6,568 bases of DNA, taken from positions 1-6,568 of the forward strand of contig NZ_CALHIK010000101.1 in NCBI RefSeq assembly GCF_938030785.1, given 5' to 3'. Below the pieces are notes generated by a model. The model worked only from the letters and a program-made list of their open reading frames with translations, had not been told where the DNA came from and searched no databases. The translations under genes and the position numbers were made by a program. The stretch is from an uncultured Campylobacter sp. (lineage in GTDB: Bacteria; Campylobacterota; Campylobacteria; Campylobacterales; Campylobacteraceae). This document shows, piece by piece, positions 5,438 through 6,568 of this stretch (its first letter is position 1; each line of letters starts with the position of its first letter).

Positions 5438-6556
5438 ATGAAGAAATTAAGCGTTTTTATATATTCGATGGGCGGCGGCGGCGCCGAGCGCGTCGTAAGC
5501 AACCTCCTAGGCGAGCTTACGGCACGCTACGAGGTGCATCTGGTGCTGATGAACGAGAGGATTTTTTATGAAATTCCAAGCGGCGTGCAGATCCATTTCA
5601 TCGAAAAATCAGCCCCCTTTGAAAACGGGCTGCTGAAGCTTGCAAAGCTGCCGTTTTTGGCGCTGCGCTACAAAAAGCTATGCGAGAGACTGGGCATCGA
5701 TATCCACTTCGTTTGGATGAACCGCCCGTGTTACGTGGCGGCGCTGGCGCGAGTTTACGGATTGGGCGGAGCGATGATTTTTAACGAATGCTCGACGCCG
5801 TCGGTGCTGTATAAAGATGCGAGCTTTAAATCCAAAATTTCAAAATTTTTGCTGCGCAAGCTCTATCCGAAGGCCGATTTTATCTTTCCAAACTCGCTCG
5901 GCAATCTACGTGACTTGGCGGATAATTTCGGAATCGATGAGCGCAAGATGAGCGTGCTGTATAACGCGATCGATTTGGATGAGATCGGTCACAAAGCTAG
6001 CGAGCCTATCGCGCAGGAGCGGCCCTTTTTCCTAAGCGTCGGCAGGCTCGATGCGGGTAAAAACCACGCACTTTTGATCCGCGCGTATGCGAATTTAAAA
6101 AATAACGACAAAGACCTGCTGATCTTGGGCGACGGCGTGCTGCGAGCCGAGCTTGAGGCTCTGATAGAGGGGCTGGGCTTAAGCGGTCGCGTGAAACTGT
6201 TGGGCTTTGACGCAAACCCGTATAAATATATGGCTAGATGCTATGCGTTTGTCTTCGTAAGCCTTTTTGAGGGCTTTTCAAACGCGCTCATCGAGGCTCT
6301 TGCGTGCGGCAAGCTCGTAATTTCAAGCGATCATCAAAGTGGCGCGCGCGAGCTTATGGGGCAAAGCGAATGGGGCGTGCTGGTGGGCGTGAACGATCTA
6401 GAAAGCACCCAAGCGGCGATGCAAAAAGCGCTGGATGATGAAAATTATGTAAAATTTTATGAGAAAAAGGCTAAAATTAGAGCCTCGTTTTTCGATAAAA
6501 AACGGATAGCAAGCGAGCTGATCGCAAAAATAGAACAAATCGACGAAGGAAAATAG
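5438..6556 (+). CDS. pglJ: PglJ, second-GalNAc glycosyltransferase of N-glycan assembly
   Basis: The product is 372 aa, near the ~365 aa of C. jejuni PglJ. PglJ is a GT4, GT-B retaining enzyme at the cytoplasmic membrane face that adds an alpha-1,4 GalNAc from UDP-GalNAc to GalNAc-diNAcBac-PP-undecaprenol, between PglA and PglH. From memory of the C. jejuni protein, long stretches agree nearly residue for residue: FIYSMGGGGAERVV, YEVHLVLMNERI, KLPFLALRYKKLCERLGID, NECSTPSVLYK, LYPKADFIFPNS, YNAIDLDEIG, SVGRLDAGKNHALLIRAYA, LLGFDANPYKYMA and SGARELMG. Functional residues are R203 and K208 in the GRLDAGKN loop and the EX7E pair E278/E286 (EGFSNALIE). No insertion, frameshift or lost motif is seen. 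Upstream lies a 238-bp spacer, so it may have its own promoter. In C. jejuni pglB follows pglJ; only 12 bases remain here. Confidence 0.95.
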   Translation: MKKLSVFIYSMGGGGAERVVSNLLGELTARYEVHLVLMNERIFYEIPSGVQIHFIEKSAPFENGLLKLAKLPFLALRYKKLCERLGIDIHFVWMNRPCYVAALARVYGLGGAMIFNECSTPSVLYKDASFKSKISKFLLRKLYPKADFIFPNSLGNLRDLADNFGIDERKMSVLYNAIDLDEIGHKASEPIAQERPFFLSVGRLDAGKNHALLIRAYANLKNNDKDLLILGDGVLRAELEALIEGLGLSGRVKLLGFDANPYKYMARCYAFVFVSLFEGFSNALIEALACGKLVISSDHQSGARELMGQSEWGVLVGVNDLESTQAAMQKALDDENYVKFYEKKAKIRASFFDKKRIASELIAKIEQIDEGK

Positions 6557-6558
6557 GC

Positions 6559-6568
6559 GTGGCGGAGA
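6559..6568 (+). CDS. Possible start of a downstream gene (GTG, cut by window edge)
   Basis: AAGGA at 6546-6550 is followed eight bases later by GTG at 6559, reading GTG GCG GAG. The spacing suits a ribosome binding site and start codon, and a gene of the same pathway is expected next to pglJ. Only three codons are visible, so neither identity nor the reality of the start can be shown. Confidence 0.25.

Overview
The window looks like part of an N-linked protein glycosylation (pgl) locus from a Campylobacter or close relative (Campylobacterota). Three things point there. The last complete gene reads as a near-textbook PglJ. Two other genes resemble PglH. The DNA is rich in AAATTTA and AAAATTTTA words inside an otherwise fairly GC-rich background, with tight ATGA gene overlaps. 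The base composition is much richer in G+C than C. jejuni and fits the higher-GC oral or gut species (C. gracilis, C. curvus, C. showae or C. rectus type), but I cannot name a species from this window alone.

Layout, all on the + strand. Bases 1-465 are the 3' end of a gene for a coenzyme F420 hydrogenase/dehydrogenase beta-subunit-like iron-sulfur protein, cut by the left edge. Bases 462-1721 encode a polysaccharide pyruvyl transferase family protein. Bases 1722-2798 encode a PglH-like GT4 glycosyltransferase, 2795-4159 a GT2 glycosyltransferase, and 4156-5199 a second PglH-like GT4 glycosyltransferase. These five genes overlap by 4 bp or abut, so they almost certainly form one transcript. 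A 238-bp spacer (5200-5437) follows, with six AAATTT-type words, small hairpins and a possible promoter. Bases 5438-6556 encode PglJ, and a further gene may begin at the right edge.

In the well-studied C. jejuni pathway the lipid-linked heptasaccharide is built by PglC, PglA, PglJ and PglH, with PglI adding a glucose branch, before flipping by PglK and transfer to protein by PglB. Here the order PglH-like, GT2, PglH-like, PglJ mirrors the C. jejuni order pglH-pglI-pglJ, but with one extra GT4. A pyruvyl-transferase/FrhB-like pair is joined upstream. My inference is that this strain makes a different N-glycan, possibly carrying an acidic pyruvate ketal or similar modification.

The main structural oddity is a set of long, low-complexity, in-frame insertions. 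There is one in the pyruvyl transferase and there are two in the GT2 enzyme, one of them containing a degenerate 42-nt tandem repeat. The three GT4 genes show none. No RNA genes, insertion sequences or CRISPR arrays were seen.
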